From Cyclobacteriaceae bacterium (lineage in GTDB: Bacteria; Bacteroidota; Bacteroidia; Cytophagales; Cyclobacteriaceae): a stretch of 64,000 nt of DNA. This document shows positions 27,521 through 35,824 of the stretch, piece by piece. The translations under genes were made by a program, and so were the position numbers. The stretch covers positions 154,518 to 218,517 of the forward strand of contig JAEUUC010000008.1 in assembly GCA_016787665.1 (NCBI GenBank), written 5' to 3'. Under the pieces are notes generated by a model. That model did no database searches. It was given only the letters and a program-made list of their open reading frames with translations, and was not told the DNA's origin. Position 1 is the stretch's first letter. The number at the start of each line of letters is the position of its first letter.

Positions 27521-29403
27521 CCGCGTACAATTAAGACCGGAATTTTTACGCGGTGCCGCACTACATCAACCGTGGCTCCGAAGATCAAATCTTTAAATAC
27601 CTGATGCCCATGTGCCCCCATTACGAGTAGATCAGCTTCGAACTGAGCGACCACTTCCGGAATCTTACGTTTCGGGTTTCCATACTCGATTTTCAGGGCT
27701 GCCCGGTAGCCCTCAGCCGCAAGCTGGGCTACGTAGTTCTCCAGGCTCTTCAGGTCTTCCCGGGATTCCCGATCGGCAATCTCGCTGCCATACCACATGG
27801 CTCCGGCTGTTTCTACGATGTGCACCAGAAGGTATTCTGCCTCTTTGCCGCCCTGAGTCACGGCATTACGAATGGCGAGGGAATCCATATCGCTAAAGTC
27901 GATGGTGACGGCCACTTTGCGGAAGGCAGCCGTGGGGTGAATGTTAAGGCGGGTGGCTGAACCATGCGGGCTTTGCAGTGCACGCCAATTTCTTCTTCGA
28001 TCGATCCAGGGTTTGAACGTGATGTAGAACAGGAGGGAGAGCACCAGAAAACCAAGGGGTACAACAACTAGCATGATCAATTCTGGGTTTTCGGAAGTCG
28101 CCATCCAGGAGGCCAACTCCTCAGCGACCAGCCTCACGTTGAGCACAACGATTATGGAAGCAATCAGCCATGCCAGGATTTTAACAATCGGTTTAATGGC
28201 AAAATCACCCATCTTGGTTTTGTCGCTGGTGAAATGGATCAAGGGGATTACCGCAAACCCCAGTTGCAGGCTCAACACAACCTGGCTAAACACCAGCAGG
28301 TTTCCGGTTTCGCCCTCGCCCATAAGGGCAATCACCAGGTAGGCCGGTATGATGGCAATCAGGCGGGTAATCAACCTGCGCAACCAGGGTGCGATACGAA
28401 TGTTGAGATAACCCTCCATCACTACTTGCCCGGCCAGTGTGCCCGTAACGGTTGAGCTTTGCCCGGCCGCTACCAGCGCGATGCCAAACAAAATAGAAGC
28501 CCAATCTGTGCCGAGCAGCGGAGCGAGAAATTTGTAAGCATCCTGGATGTCGGTGACTTCAAACATGCCGGCCCTGAAAAAGGTAGAAGCCGCCAGGATG
28601 AGAATGGCCGAGTTCACAAAAAAGGCCGCATTCAAAGCAATGGTTGAGTCAATCAGATTGTATTTTAAAGCTGACTTTATTCCGGCTGGCGAAGTATCAA
28701 ATCTTCGCGTTTGCACCAGTGAGGAGTGCAAATACAGGTTGTGTGGCATCACGGTAGCGCCAATGATCCCGATAGCGATATAAAGTGCTTCTTCGCCCGG
28801 CAGCGAAGGGATCAATCCGGACGCCACTTCGCTCAGATTGGGTTTCGCCCAAATCATCTCCACCAAAAAAGAAATACCAATGATGGCGACCAAGCCGATG
28901 ATGAAGGCTTCCATTTTACGCATACCGTAGCTCTGGAGCGCCAGCAGAAGAAATGTGTCCAGCACCGTAAGCGTGATGCCCCACATCAGGGGCAAGCCGA
29001 ACAGCAATTGCAAGCCTATCGCCATGCCCAGCACCTCGGCCAGGTCGGTGGCGGCAATCGCGATTTCGGCAAACACCCAAAGCACAAAGTTGACCACGGG
29101 GTGGTAGGTGGTTCGCGAGGCCTGCGCCAGGTCAAGTTGCCGAACGATGCCCAGCCGTGCGCTGAGGCTTTGCAGTAGAAGCGCCATCAGGTTTGACATC
29201 AGCAGCACCCAAATCAAGGCGTATCCGAACTTGCTTCCCCCGGCAATATCCGTGGCCCAGTTTCCCGGATCCATGTAGCCTACGCTTACCAGATAAGCCG
29301 GGCCGATAAAAGCCAGCATTTTCCGCCAGCCCGTACGCCCGCGCACCTCGACCGAGGCATTGACCTCGCTCAACGACTTTCGGGATATGCCTGGGGTGAT
29401 CAT
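27517..29403 (-). CDS. Nramp divalent-metal transporter fused to a UspA domain
   Basis: A 628-residue fusion. Residues about 25-440 are an Nramp (MntH-like) proton-coupled manganese/iron importer with the metal-site motifs MDPGNWATD in TM1 and GATVMPHNLYLHSS in TM6. Residues about 480-628 are a universal-stress-protein domain (FRKVAVTIDFSDMDSLAIRNA) ending with the ATP-binding pattern GAHG, nine residues, then GAT and VKIPVLIVRG. The cytosolic USP domain may gate or report on transport; that is inference. It overlaps the DtxR-type regulator and mnmE by 4 nt each. The fusion is known in Bacteroidota. Confidence 0.93.
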   Translation of the reverse strand: MITPGISRKSLSEVNASVEVRGRTGWRKMLAFIGPAYLVSVGYMDPGNWATDIAGGSKFGYALIWVLLMSNLMALLLQSLSARLGIVRQLDLAQASRTTYHPVVNFVLWVFAEIAIAATDLAEVLGMAIGLQLLFGLPLMWGITLTVLDTFLLLALQSYGMRKMEAFIIGLVAIIGISFLVEMIWAKPNLSEVASGLIPSLPGEEALYIAIGIIGATVMPHNLYLHSSLVQTRRFDTSPAGIKSALKYNLIDSTIALNAAFFVNSAILILAASTFFRAGMFEVTDIQDAYKFLAPLLGTDWASILFGIALVAAGQSSTVTGTLAGQVVMEGYLNIRIAPWLRRLITRLIAIIPAYLVIALMGEGETGNLLVFSQVVLSLQLGFAVIPLIHFTSDKTKMGDFAIKPIVKILAWLIASIIVVLNVRLVAEELASWMATSENPELIMLVVVPLGFLVLSLLFYITFKPWIDRRRNWRALQSPHGSATRLNIHPTAAFRKVAVTIDFSDMDSLAIRNAVTQGGKEAEYLLVHIVETAGAMWYGSEIADRESREDLKSLENYVAQLAAEGYRAALKIEYGNPKRKIPEVVAQFEADLLVMGAHGHQVFKDLIFGATVDVVRHRVKIPVLIVRG

Positions 29404-30053
29404 GGATGGGTCACCAAAATGTTTTGTGACACTTCGCGCGACAGGAAGTAGCGTGTCTTGCGGATGATCACCTCCAGGGAGCCATCAAACGTTTCGATGG
29501 CAACCAGTTGGATAGGGGTGCCGGGGTGGGCGCCCAGTTTGTCCAGGTACTTCAGTAACTGCGAGTCGGAGTCCTTTACGGCCTGAATGCGACCCTGAAA
29601 GCCCGGACTCATCTCGCTCAGGGCACGATCGGCAGAGGTTGTCATCTTTCCGGTTTTGTCGGGAATTGGATCCCCGTGCGGATCCACGGAAGGATATCCC
29701 AGAAACTCGTCCAGGGCTTCGATGAGGCGGGCAGACTGAATGTGTTCGAGTTGCTCGGCCACTTCGTGCACTTCATCCCAGGTGAAGCCAAGTTTTTGCA
29801 CCAGAAATGTTTCCCATAGCCGGTGTTTGCGTACGATACTCAAAGCGGCCTGCGTTCCTTTTTTGGTGAGCATGACACCATAGTACTTTTCATGCCGCAC
29901 CAGCGCTTTCAGGGACAAGCGCTTGATCATATCGGTGACGGAGGCCGCTTTGGTGTGCAACTGAGCTGCCAAATCGTTGGTGAGCACCGCCTGACCACGC
30001 AGCGAGAGGTGGTAAATTGCTTTCAGGTAGTTTTCTTCCGCCAGGCTCAGCAT
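29400..30053 (-). CDS. DtxR/MntR family metal-dependent transcriptional repressor
   Basis: A 217-residue iron- or manganese-sensing repressor. An N-terminal winged helix (MLSLAEENYLKAIYHLSLRG, KAASVTDMIKRLSLKALV) is followed by the metal-binding dimerisation domain (HRLWETFLVQKLGFTWDEVHEVAEQLEHIQS, with the His/Glu ligands) and a C-terminal FeoA/SH3-like domain (SPGFQGRIQAVKDSDSQLLKYL through ILVTHP). It heads the operon with the Nramp-UspA fusion and mnmE (4-nt overlaps). The inverted-repeat operator at 30070-30098 overlaps its own promoter, implying metal-dependent autoregulation of the whole operon. Confidence 0.94.
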   Translation of the reverse strand: MLSLAEENYLKAIYHLSLRGQAVLTNDLAAQLHTKAASVTDMIKRLSLKALVRHEKYYGVMLTKKGTQAALSIVRKHRLWETFLVQKLGFTWDEVHEVAEQLEHIQSARLIEALDEFLGYPSVDPHGDPIPDKTGKMTTSADRALSEMSPGFQGRIQAVKDSDSQLLKYLDKLGAHPGTPIQLVAIETFDGSLEVIIRKTRYFLSREVSQNILVTHP

Positions 30054-30057
30054 GGGA

Positions 30058-30098
30058 CAAACCTACAAAATTTAGACTGACCTAAAAAATATTTTAGG
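30058..30098 (-). promoter_or_regulatory. promoter and metalloregulator operator of the DtxR-Nramp-mnmE operon
   Basis: On the minus strand a -7 box TAGGTTTG (30058-30065) stands just before the regulator gene. Upstream and overlapping the -33 zone, the + strand reads TTTAG at 30071-30075, CCTAAAA at 30081-30087 and TTTTAGG at 30093-30099: an imperfect palindrome plus a second facing half-site, the form of DtxR/IdeR boxes (TTAGGTTAGCCTAA-like). Binding here would block transcription. Confidence 0.6.
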
Positions 30099-30117
30099 TG
30101 CTTTTTAAGTCCAAGGG

Positions 30118-30148
30118 TTGCATTGTCGCCCCGAATTGGTTAGCTTTC
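30118..30148 (+). promoter_or_regulatory. putative promoter of a small membrane protein gene
   Basis: TTG (30118-30120), 20-nt spacer, TAGCTTTC (30141-30148), one mismatch from TAnnTTTG. Lies 22 nt before the GTG at 30171. Confidence 0.4.
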
Positions 30149-30170
30149 TTCCACCTAAACCTTAACCCTT

Positions 30171-30317
30171 GTGAAGACGGCTCGAAGAGCAGATTTTCTG
30201 AGTGTCTACCTGTTGATCCTGAGCGTGGCGGTGGTGGCCGGTTGGCGTTTGGTGGCGTGGGCGGTGGACTGGTTTTCCCAGACTCCGCTTGGCGTGACCG
30301 CTGAGATCGATTTCTGA
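30171..30317 (+). CDS. possible small membrane protein, 48 residues
   Basis: A short frame from GTG (VKTARRADFLSVYLLILSV) with one membrane helix (about 10-32), a basic N-terminus and a short outer tail ending GVTAEIDF. It fills the gap between the metal operon and the convergent glycosyltransferase gene, and a reasonable promoter precedes it. The basic start and single helix suggest an N-in topology. I know no family for it and codon evidence is too short to be firm; it could be chance. Confidence 0.4.
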   Translation: MKTARRADFLSVYLLILSVAVVAGWRLVAWAVDWFSQTPLGVTAEIDF

Positions 30318-30332
30318 CAGGTAATAGACCTA

Positions 30333-31442
30333 CTACGCCAGAACCTTTCGAAGGGCTTCTATTACTTTTGTTTCTTCTTCCTCCCAGAATACACCCGTGG
30401 GTTCCAGCCCATAAAACGACTGGCCGATGAGTGCCGCGATCAACTTTTCAGGATCCGGATAGCGCAGGTCGACCGATATCCCTGCCCTGTAGAAATTCAC
30501 GAATTCCACCCATGGCCGATGCTGGGTAACGAGTATGGGCAGGCGATAAGCCACATATTCATAGAGCTTGGTCGGTATCCGATGTTCGTTTACCATGCTC
30601 ACGGGATTGAGCACCAACCCCATGTCCTTCTGGCCGATCAACTCCAACACCCGTGAATGAGGCACCAACCGGTCACCTCCCTCCAGGGTGATGTAGTCCT
30701 GGCGCTTTAACTCCTCGCATAGCCGATCCAGTTCGGACTTCCGGGCGCAATAGCCTGCCAGGTGCAGGGTCAGTTCGGGTGAAACCTGACGGAGCGACCG
30801 GGCTAAATCCAGGGCACTCCACAGGCCGGTGCTACCCGACAGGGTGCCGGTGAAAAGAAGCGATAGGGTGGAGGGATTCAGCGGTTTACGCGCAGGTAGC
30901 TGAGACGGTTTTTTGGCTTTGTTCTCAACCACCCAGACCCGGCTGGCCGGCAAAAAATTCAGTTCGGACAGGTAGCATTTTTCGGCCAACCAAAACCCCG
31001 CAGCCAGCCGCGCGGCCAGCCGTTCCTTGAGGCGAACCCATTCGGCAATCAGGCCGCGTAATCCTGTTGGAAAGCCATCGCCACACCGAATGTTAGCCGC
31101 GTAATTTTCCTGAATATCGTAGATAAAAAGCCGCCCAAATATTATTCTGTTTATGATCGCAACAATCAGTAATTCATGGGTTGTAACTATCAACACCTCC
31201 GGCTTTACTTGAAGCACTTTAACTAACACTTGAAGTGGAGCGAACACCCTTCGCCAACTCATACGACTAAAGCTTCCGAGGCTATGGCAGGTGATGTTTG
31301 GGCTGGTCGGGGCACTGCCCGAGCGGCCAACCAGGTGAACCTCGTACCCATGCTTTTCCAGTGTAACGCCCAGCTTGCCAAAGGCGCGGGTATCATCTAC
31401 CGGCTTGAGCACTGAGGCAATGAGGATCGTTCGTTTTTTCAT
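30333..31442 (-). CDS. glycosyltransferase, GT4-like
   Basis: A 369-residue GT-B-type glycosyltransferase. The N-terminal half begins TILIASVLKPVDDTRAFGKL (acceptor domain; RAFGKLGVTLEKHGYEVHLVG) and the C-terminal half has LLFTGTLSGSTGLWSALDLA and GLVLNPVSMVNEHRIPTKLYEYVAYRLPILVT, the donor-binding EX7E-like region with HRIPTKLYEY. Probably builds surface polysaccharide or a lipid-linked glycan; donor and acceptor are not evident. It stands alone, divergent from dapD with only 28 nt between the start codons, so the two promoters must overlap the neighbouring coding regions. Confidence 0.82.
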   Translation of the reverse strand: MKKRTILIASVLKPVDDTRAFGKLGVTLEKHGYEVHLVGRSGSAPTSPNITCHSLGSFSRMSWRRVFAPLQVLVKVLQVKPEVLIVTTHELLIVAIINRIIFGRLFIYDIQENYAANIRCGDGFPTGLRGLIAEWVRLKERLAARLAAGFWLAEKCYLSELNFLPASRVWVVENKAKKPSQLPARKPLNPSTLSLLFTGTLSGSTGLWSALDLARSLRQVSPELTLHLAGYCARKSELDRLCEELKRQDYITLEGGDRLVPHSRVLELIGQKDMGLVLNPVSMVNEHRIPTKLYEYVAYRLPILVTQHRPWVEFVNFYRAGISVDLRYPDPEKLIAALIGQSFYGLEPTGVFWEEEETKVIEALRKVLA

Positions 31443-31470
31443 TTATTGCGGCCGGATTAAAAGTAGAACA

Positions 31471-32286
31471 TTGAGCGAACTTCAGAAACAAATTGAGCAA
31501 GCCTGGGACAACCGGGAATTGCTGAAAGAACCAGGTATTCAGCAGGCCATCCGCGAAGTGGTCGCCCAACTGGATGCAGGCCACCTGCGCGTGGCCGAGC
31601 CCGCAGGTTCAGGCTGGCGGGTGAACGACTGGATCAAAAAGGCCGTGATCCTGTACTTTCCCATTCAACAGATGGAGGTGATCGAGGTGGGGCCTTTTGA
31701 GTTCCACGATAAGATTGCCCTGAAGAAGAACTACCGTGAACGGGGTGTGCGGGTGGTGCCCCATGCCCTGGCCCGGTATGGCAGCTACGTCAGCAAGGGG
31801 GTTATTCTCATGCCGTCTTATGTAAACATCGGGGCCTATGTAGATGAGGGCACGATGGTCGATACCTGGGCCACCGTGGGCAGTTGTGCTCAGGTTGGCA
31901 AGAATGTGCACCTCAGTGGAGGCGTTGGGCTAGGAGGCGTGCTGGAGCCGGTCCAGGCCGCCCCTGTTATCATTGAGGATAATGCTTTCATCGGGTCCCG
32001 CTGCATTATTGTAGAGGGCGTGCGGGTCGGCCGCGAGGCCGTTCTGGGTGCCAATGTGGTGCTCACGGCCAGTTCAAAGGTCATTGACGTCACCGGGCCT
32101 GCTCCGGTGGAATACAAGGGTTACGTACCCGAGCGCTCCGTGGTCATCCCGGGAAGTTACCCTAAGACATTTCCGGCCGGTACCTTTCATGTGCCCTGTG
32201 CGTTAATCATCGGCCAGCGCAAGGAGAGTACGGACAAAAAAACGTCCCTCAATGACGCCCTTCGGGACAATAGTGTGTCGGTATAG
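31471..32286 (+). CDS. dapD: tetrahydrodipicolinate N-succinyltransferase
   Basis: Transfers succinyl from succinyl-CoA to tetrahydrodipicolinate in the succinylase branch of lysine/diaminopimelate synthesis. A left-handed beta-helix acyltransferase; VLMPSYVNIGAYVDEGTMVD and TWATVGSCAQVGKNVHLSGG are nearly identical to E. coli DapD. I place the start at the TTG at 31471 (LSELQKQIEQAWDNRE), giving 271 residues against 274 in E. coli; the frame upstream to 31375 runs into the divergent glycosyltransferase gene. A TTG start is unusual but alignment leaves no ATG nearby. Confidence 0.95.
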   Translation: MSELQKQIEQAWDNRELLKEPGIQQAIREVVAQLDAGHLRVAEPAGSGWRVNDWIKKAVILYFPIQQMEVIEVGPFEFHDKIALKKNYRERGVRVVPHALARYGSYVSKGVILMPSYVNIGAYVDEGTMVDTWATVGSCAQVGKNVHLSGGVGLGGVLEPVQAAPVIIEDNAFIGSRCIIVEGVRVGREAVLGANVVLTASSKVIDVTGPAPVEYKGYVPERSVVIPGSYPKTFPAGTFHVPCALIIGQRKESTDKKTSLNDALRDNSVSV

Positions 32287-32298
32287 GATGGCACAAGC

Positions 32299-32330
32299 TT
32301 TGTCCTGCATACCTCAGAATCCTATTTTTG
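32299..32330 (+). promoter_or_regulatory. strong promoter abutting the DUF3108 start codon
   Basis: TTTG (32299-32302), 20-nt spacer, TATTTTTG (32323-32330). The ATG follows at 32332, so the expected start of transcription (about 32336) falls at or inside the start codon region. Confidence 0.6.
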
Positions 32331-32331
32331 T

Positions 32332-33147
32332 ATGGTGTTCCGAGGGATTTTAATCATTAGCCTGGCTTTGGGTATTACCGCGTTTTCGGTGATGCCCGGC
32401 CAACAGCCCGAGCTAAAAAACAGGAGCTTCAAGAGTGGCGAATTGCTGCAGTACAAGGTTTTCTTTGGCTTTTTCAACGTGGGCAGGGCCTCCACGCAGG
32501 TGGACCCCAAAATCCATTATATCAAAGGAAACTCGTGTTATAAGATCGATGCGTATGGAGAGACGAGTGGCATGGTGTCATGGATTACCAAGGTGAATGA
32601 TAATTGGGGTGCCTATATCGATACGGCAGCCTTGATTCCCCATATATCCTACCGGAAACTACGCGAAGGAAAGTACCGGAAAGATGAGATGGTGACTTTT
32701 GATCATGTGACGCAAAAAGCAGAAGTAAAGGTTTTGGACGAAACCAGAGGTGAATACGGAGAGGGTAAGGTATTTGATGTGCCGAACCATGTACGCGACC
32801 TGGTGGGCGGTTTCGTGTATCTGCGGGTTATTGACTTTGCTAAAATGAAGAAGGGGGAGATGTTCACCATATCGGGCTTTCACGAGGATAAGGCCTATGA
32901 TCTGCAGGTCACGTTTCATGGCACTGAAACAATTAAGACCGATATCGGCAAAATTCCCTGCTACAAGCTTGTGCCTGAGGTGCCCGACAATCAGCTGTTT
33001 GATGGAAAAAACTCCGTGACCTGCTGGATCTCGGCCGATCAGAACAAAATACCCGTCAAGATTTCGGCCAAAATGTTCATTGGCAGCACCGGCCTTGAAC
33101 TGTCCGGATTTAGAGGCCTTCGAAATCAGCTAAAGGTCGTGTTCTGA
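32332..33147 (+). CDS. DUF3108 family exported protein
   Basis: A 271-residue protein with an N-terminal hydrophobic export signal (GILIISLALGITAFSV) and a mature beta-rich domain of the DUF3108 type (SFKSGELLQYKVFFGFFNVGRAS at its start, VTCWISADQNKIPVKISAKM near its end). Family members are periplasmic proteins of unknown role, possibly binding lipid or a cell-wall ligand. The protein starts 2 nt after a near-perfect promoter, so the mRNA may be leaderless or may start at the GTG at 32335. It stands alone, between dapD and mscL on the same strand. Confidence 0.87.
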   Translation: MVFRGILIISLALGITAFSVMPGQQPELKNRSFKSGELLQYKVFFGFFNVGRASTQVDPKIHYIKGNSCYKIDAYGETSGMVSWITKVNDNWGAYIDTAALIPHISYRKLREGKYRKDEMVTFDHVTQKAEVKVLDETRGEYGEGKVFDVPNHVRDLVGGFVYLRVIDFAKMKKGEMFTISGFHEDKAYDLQVTFHGTETIKTDIGKIPCYKLVPEVPDNQLFDGKNSVTCWISADQNKIPVKISAKMFIGSTGLELSGFRGLRNQLKVVF

Positions 33148-33188
33148 CACATCTTTAGGCCGGTTTACTTTTTGTTCAGTTCCACCTG

Positions 33189-33218
33189 TTGCACGTGGCC
33201 AAATGGGTTGTTACTTTG
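33189..33218 (+). promoter_or_regulatory. putative mscL promoter
   Basis: TTG (33189-33191), 20-nt spacer and TACTTTG (33212-33218), one base short of TAnnTTTG, 25 nt before the ATG. Confidence 0.35.
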
Positions 33219-33243
33219 GAGACTTAACCTAATCCTTATTTCC

Positions 33244-33618
33244 ATGCTAAAAGAATTCAAAGCTTTTGCGATGCGGGGCAACGTAATCGACCTCGCCATA
33301 GGTGTTATCATTGGCGGGGCCTTTGGTGCCATCGTTAACTCACTGATCAATGATGTGATTACTCCTTTACTCCTGAAACCGGCTCTGGATGCTGCTCAAC
33401 TAAGCCGATTGGAAGACTTAACGGCATTCGGTGCGGTCAAGTATGGCAAGTTCATCGCAGCTACCATCAACTTCATCATCATCGCGTTTGTGTTGTTTCT
33501 GATCGTGAAGGGTGTGAACGCAGCGAAGAAGAAAGAGGAAGCCGCGCCAGCAGCTCCCGCTGAACCTCCCGCGGATATCAAATTGCTGACGGAAATCCGG
33601 GATTTGCTCAAGAAGTAA
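33244..33618 (+). CDS. mscL: large-conductance mechanosensitive channel
   Basis: MscL opens under membrane tension in hypo-osmotic shock and releases solutes. From the ATG at 33244 (MLKEFKAFAMRGNVIDLAIG) the 124-residue protein shows TM1 with GVIIGGAFGAIVNSLINDVI, a short periplasmic loop (PALDAAQLSRLEDLTAFGAV), TM2 (YGKFIAATINFIIIAFVLFL) and a cytosolic helix. Between TM2 and that last helix is an A/P/E-rich linker (KKKEEAAPAAPAEPPAD). Upstream in-frame sequence to 33172 holds the promoter and is not coding. A strong terminator follows. Confidence 0.96.
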   Translation: MLKEFKAFAMRGNVIDLAIGVIIGGAFGAIVNSLINDVITPLLLKPALDAAQLSRLEDLTAFGAVKYGKFIAATINFIIIAFVLFLIVKGVNAAKKKEEAAPAAPAEPPADIKLLTEIRDLLKK

Positions 33619-33642
33619 ACAGCCCGTTTTCTTACCCGGAGA

Positions 33643-33668
33643 GGCCCATTTTGCAATGGGCCTTTTTG
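33643..33668 (+). terminator. rho-independent terminator after mscL
   Basis: Perfect 8-bp stem GGCCCATT (33643-33650) with AATGGGCC (33655-33662), loop TTGC, followed by five T. Confidence 0.9.
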
Positions 33669-33704
33669 TTGCTCCACAGCTAACACTCATTAGGGCGCAA
33701 TAGC

Positions 33705-33712
33705 TACCTTTG
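33705..33712 (+). promoter_or_regulatory. -7 box for the E1 fusion gene
   Basis: TACCTTTG, exact TAnnTTTG match, 21 nt before the ATG at 33734; no clear TTG at -33. Supports the ATG over the TTG at 33710. Confidence 0.45.
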
Positions 33713-33733
33713 CTCCTTACCTATTGTTGTTGT

Positions 33734-35824
33734 ATGGCAGTGGCGGAAGCATCACGGACGAGAAAGCGAAACACTGAGATTAGCCGGGATACCCTGTTGA
33801 AGGCCTATGAACTCATGTGCACGGCCCGGGCGATGGCCATCCTCTATGATGAAAGGCGCGAGATTGCCAGCAAGTACGTGCACAGTACGTCACGCGGGCA
33901 TGAGGCGATCCAGATAGCGGCCGGTTTGCTGTTAACGCCACGCGATTATGCCGCCCTTTATTACCGCGATGAGTCGATCTTGTTAGGCATGGGGTTGGAG
34001 CCTTATGAACTCATGCTGCAATTGATGGCGAAGCGCGAGGATCCGTTTTCGGGCGGCCGTACCTACTATGGCCATCCTTCACTCAGGCGTGATGGCTTTC
34101 CGGTGATTCCGCATCAGAGTTCGGCTACGGGTATGCAGGCCATTCCGGCTACGGGCATGGCCCACGGGCTGGCCTACCTGGAGTCTCAGGGGTTAGCAGG
34201 CGGCACACCCGCGATTGTCCTGTGTTCGTTGGGCGATGGTTCGGTCACGGAGGGTGAAGTTGCCGAAGCGTTTCAGATGGCCGTACTCAAAAAGCTGCCC
34301 ATCGTCTACCTCGTACAAGATAACGATTGGGGAATATCCGCCACCGGATCCGAGATGCGGGCTATGGATGCGTATGAATATGCGGCCGGATTCAAAGGGA
34401 TGGAACGCCTGCGGGTGGATGGAGCTGACTTTGTGGAAAGTTTTGGAGCGTTGAATAAAGCATTTGACTACGTGCGCCAGAATCGGGCGCCCATGCTGGT
34501 GCACGCGCGGTGTCCTTTACTCGGTCATCACACTTCAGGGGTTCGGAAGGAGTGGTACCGCGGTGAAAATCTTAAACAGCATGAGCGAAACGACCCCTTC
34601 CGAAAGTTCGAGCGGTATTTGAAAAGCATCGGGGAAGCAAAGGACTTGCTGGACGAAATCAATACGCGCGCCATAACCCGGGTGCGGCAGGATTTCGATC
34701 GGGCTTTGAAAGCCGATGACCCCGTGCCGGATGAATTTGATGCGCATGAGTTTGCCCCAACACCGGTTACGGAGGAGCGAGGCACTCGTGAACCCGCTGC
34801 GGGCGAAAAGGTGGTGATGGTGGATGCCGCGCTGCATGCGGTGGATGAAATTCTGAAGAAACATCCCGAAGCCTTATTCTACGGCCAGGATGTTGGAGGT
34901 CGGTTGGGTGGTGTTTTTCGCGAGGCCGCCACACTGGCGCAGAAGTATGGCGACAACCGTGTTTTTAATACGCCCATCCAGGAAGCTTATATCATTGGCT
35001 CTACGGCTGGCATGACGGCCGTGGGTGCGCGACCCATCGTTGAAATTCAGTTTGCGGATTATATCTGGCCGGGCATCAATCAATTGGTTGAGGAGTTGTC
35101 TAAAAGTTGCTACCTGTCCAAAGGCCAGTTTCCTGTCCCGGCTGTTATCCGCGTACCGATTGGTGCTTATGGCGGAGGCGGCCCTTATCACTCCGGCAGC
35201 GTAGAGTCTGCGCTACTTACCATCCGCGGCATCAAAGTCGTGTATCCGAGCAATGCGGCCGACATGAAAGGACTGATGAAAGCTGCGTTCTATGATCCCA
35301 ATCCGGTGGTCGTATTGGAACACAAGGGTTTGTACTGGAGCAAGGTGGCTGGCACCGCAGATGCCAAGACGCTCGAACCGGATGAGGACTACATCATTCC
35401 GTTGGGCAAGGGCCGTATGGTTCAGCGCGCCAGTGAACGGTGGCTCAAAGAAGGTGGTGCCGCGTTGATTGTTACCTACGGTATGGGTGTCTATTGGTCA
35501 AAAGGTGCTGCGGAGTTGTGGCCGGATCAGGTATCGATATTTGATTTACGGTCGCTCAACCCGCTGGATGAAGAAACTATGCTGAGCCTGGCCCGCGAAC
35601 ACGGCCGCGTGCTGGTTGTCACGGAAGAGCCGCTGATGAATTCATTTGCCGAATCGCTGGCCGGCCGGATCAGTGAGCGGTGTTTTACTGCCCTGGATGC
35701 ACCCGTGATGACCGTGGGAGCGGCCAACTTGCCGGCAGTGCCGCTCAATGTTGAACTGGAAAAGATGATGTTGCCCAGTGCCGACAAGGTGCGTGCAAAA
35801 CTGACCGAGTTAATCGCGTTTTAA
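33734..35824 (+). CDS. 2-oxoacid dehydrogenase E1, alpha/beta fusion (branched-chain type)
   Basis: Thiamin-diphosphate-dependent E1 with alpha and beta chains fused into one 696-residue protein. The alpha half (about 15-350) carries the cofactor motif GDGSVTEGEVAEAFQMAVLK ending in VQDN and the phosphorylation-loop-like region near GHHTSGVR. The beta half (about 365-696) has the FNTPIQEAYIIGSTAGMTAVG region, EIQFADYIWPGINQLVEE and VPIGAYGGGGPYHSGS. Fused E1s of this kind in Bacteroidota are annotated as 2-oxoisovalerate or pyruvate dehydrogenase E1; branched-chain acids feed the iso-fatty acids typical of the group. E2 and E3 are not nearby. Stop overlaps the convergent neighbour's stop by 3 nt. 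Confidence 0.9.
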   Translation: MAVAEASRTRKRNTEISRDTLLKAYELMCTARAMAILYDERREIASKYVHSTSRGHEAIQIAAGLLLTPRDYAALYYRDESILLGMGLEPYELMLQLMAKREDPFSGGRTYYGHPSLRRDGFPVIPHQSSATGMQAIPATGMAHGLAYLESQGLAGGTPAIVLCSLGDGSVTEGEVAEAFQMAVLKKLPIVYLVQDNDWGISATGSEMRAMDAYEYAAGFKGMERLRVDGADFVESFGALNKAFDYVRQNRAPMLVHARCPLLGHHTSGVRKEWYRGENLKQHERNDPFRKFERYLKSIGEAKDLLDEINTRAITRVRQDFDRALKADDPVPDEFDAHEFAPTPVTEERGTREPAAGEKVVMVDAALHAVDEILKKHPEALFYGQDVGGRLGGVFREAATLAQKYGDNRVFNTPIQEAYIIGSTAGMTAVGARPIVEIQFADYIWPGINQLVEELSKSCYLSKGQFPVPAVIRVPIGAYGGGGPYHSGSVESALLTIRGIKVVYPSNAADMKGLMKAAFYDPNPVVVLEHKGLYWSKVAGTADAKTLEPDEDYIIPLGKGRMVQRASERWLKEGGAALIVTYGMGVYWSKGAAELWPDQVSIFDLRSLNPLDEETMLSLAREHGRVLVVTEEPLMNSFAESLAGRISERCFTALDAPVMTVGAANLPAVPLNVELEKMMLPSADKVRAKLTELIAF

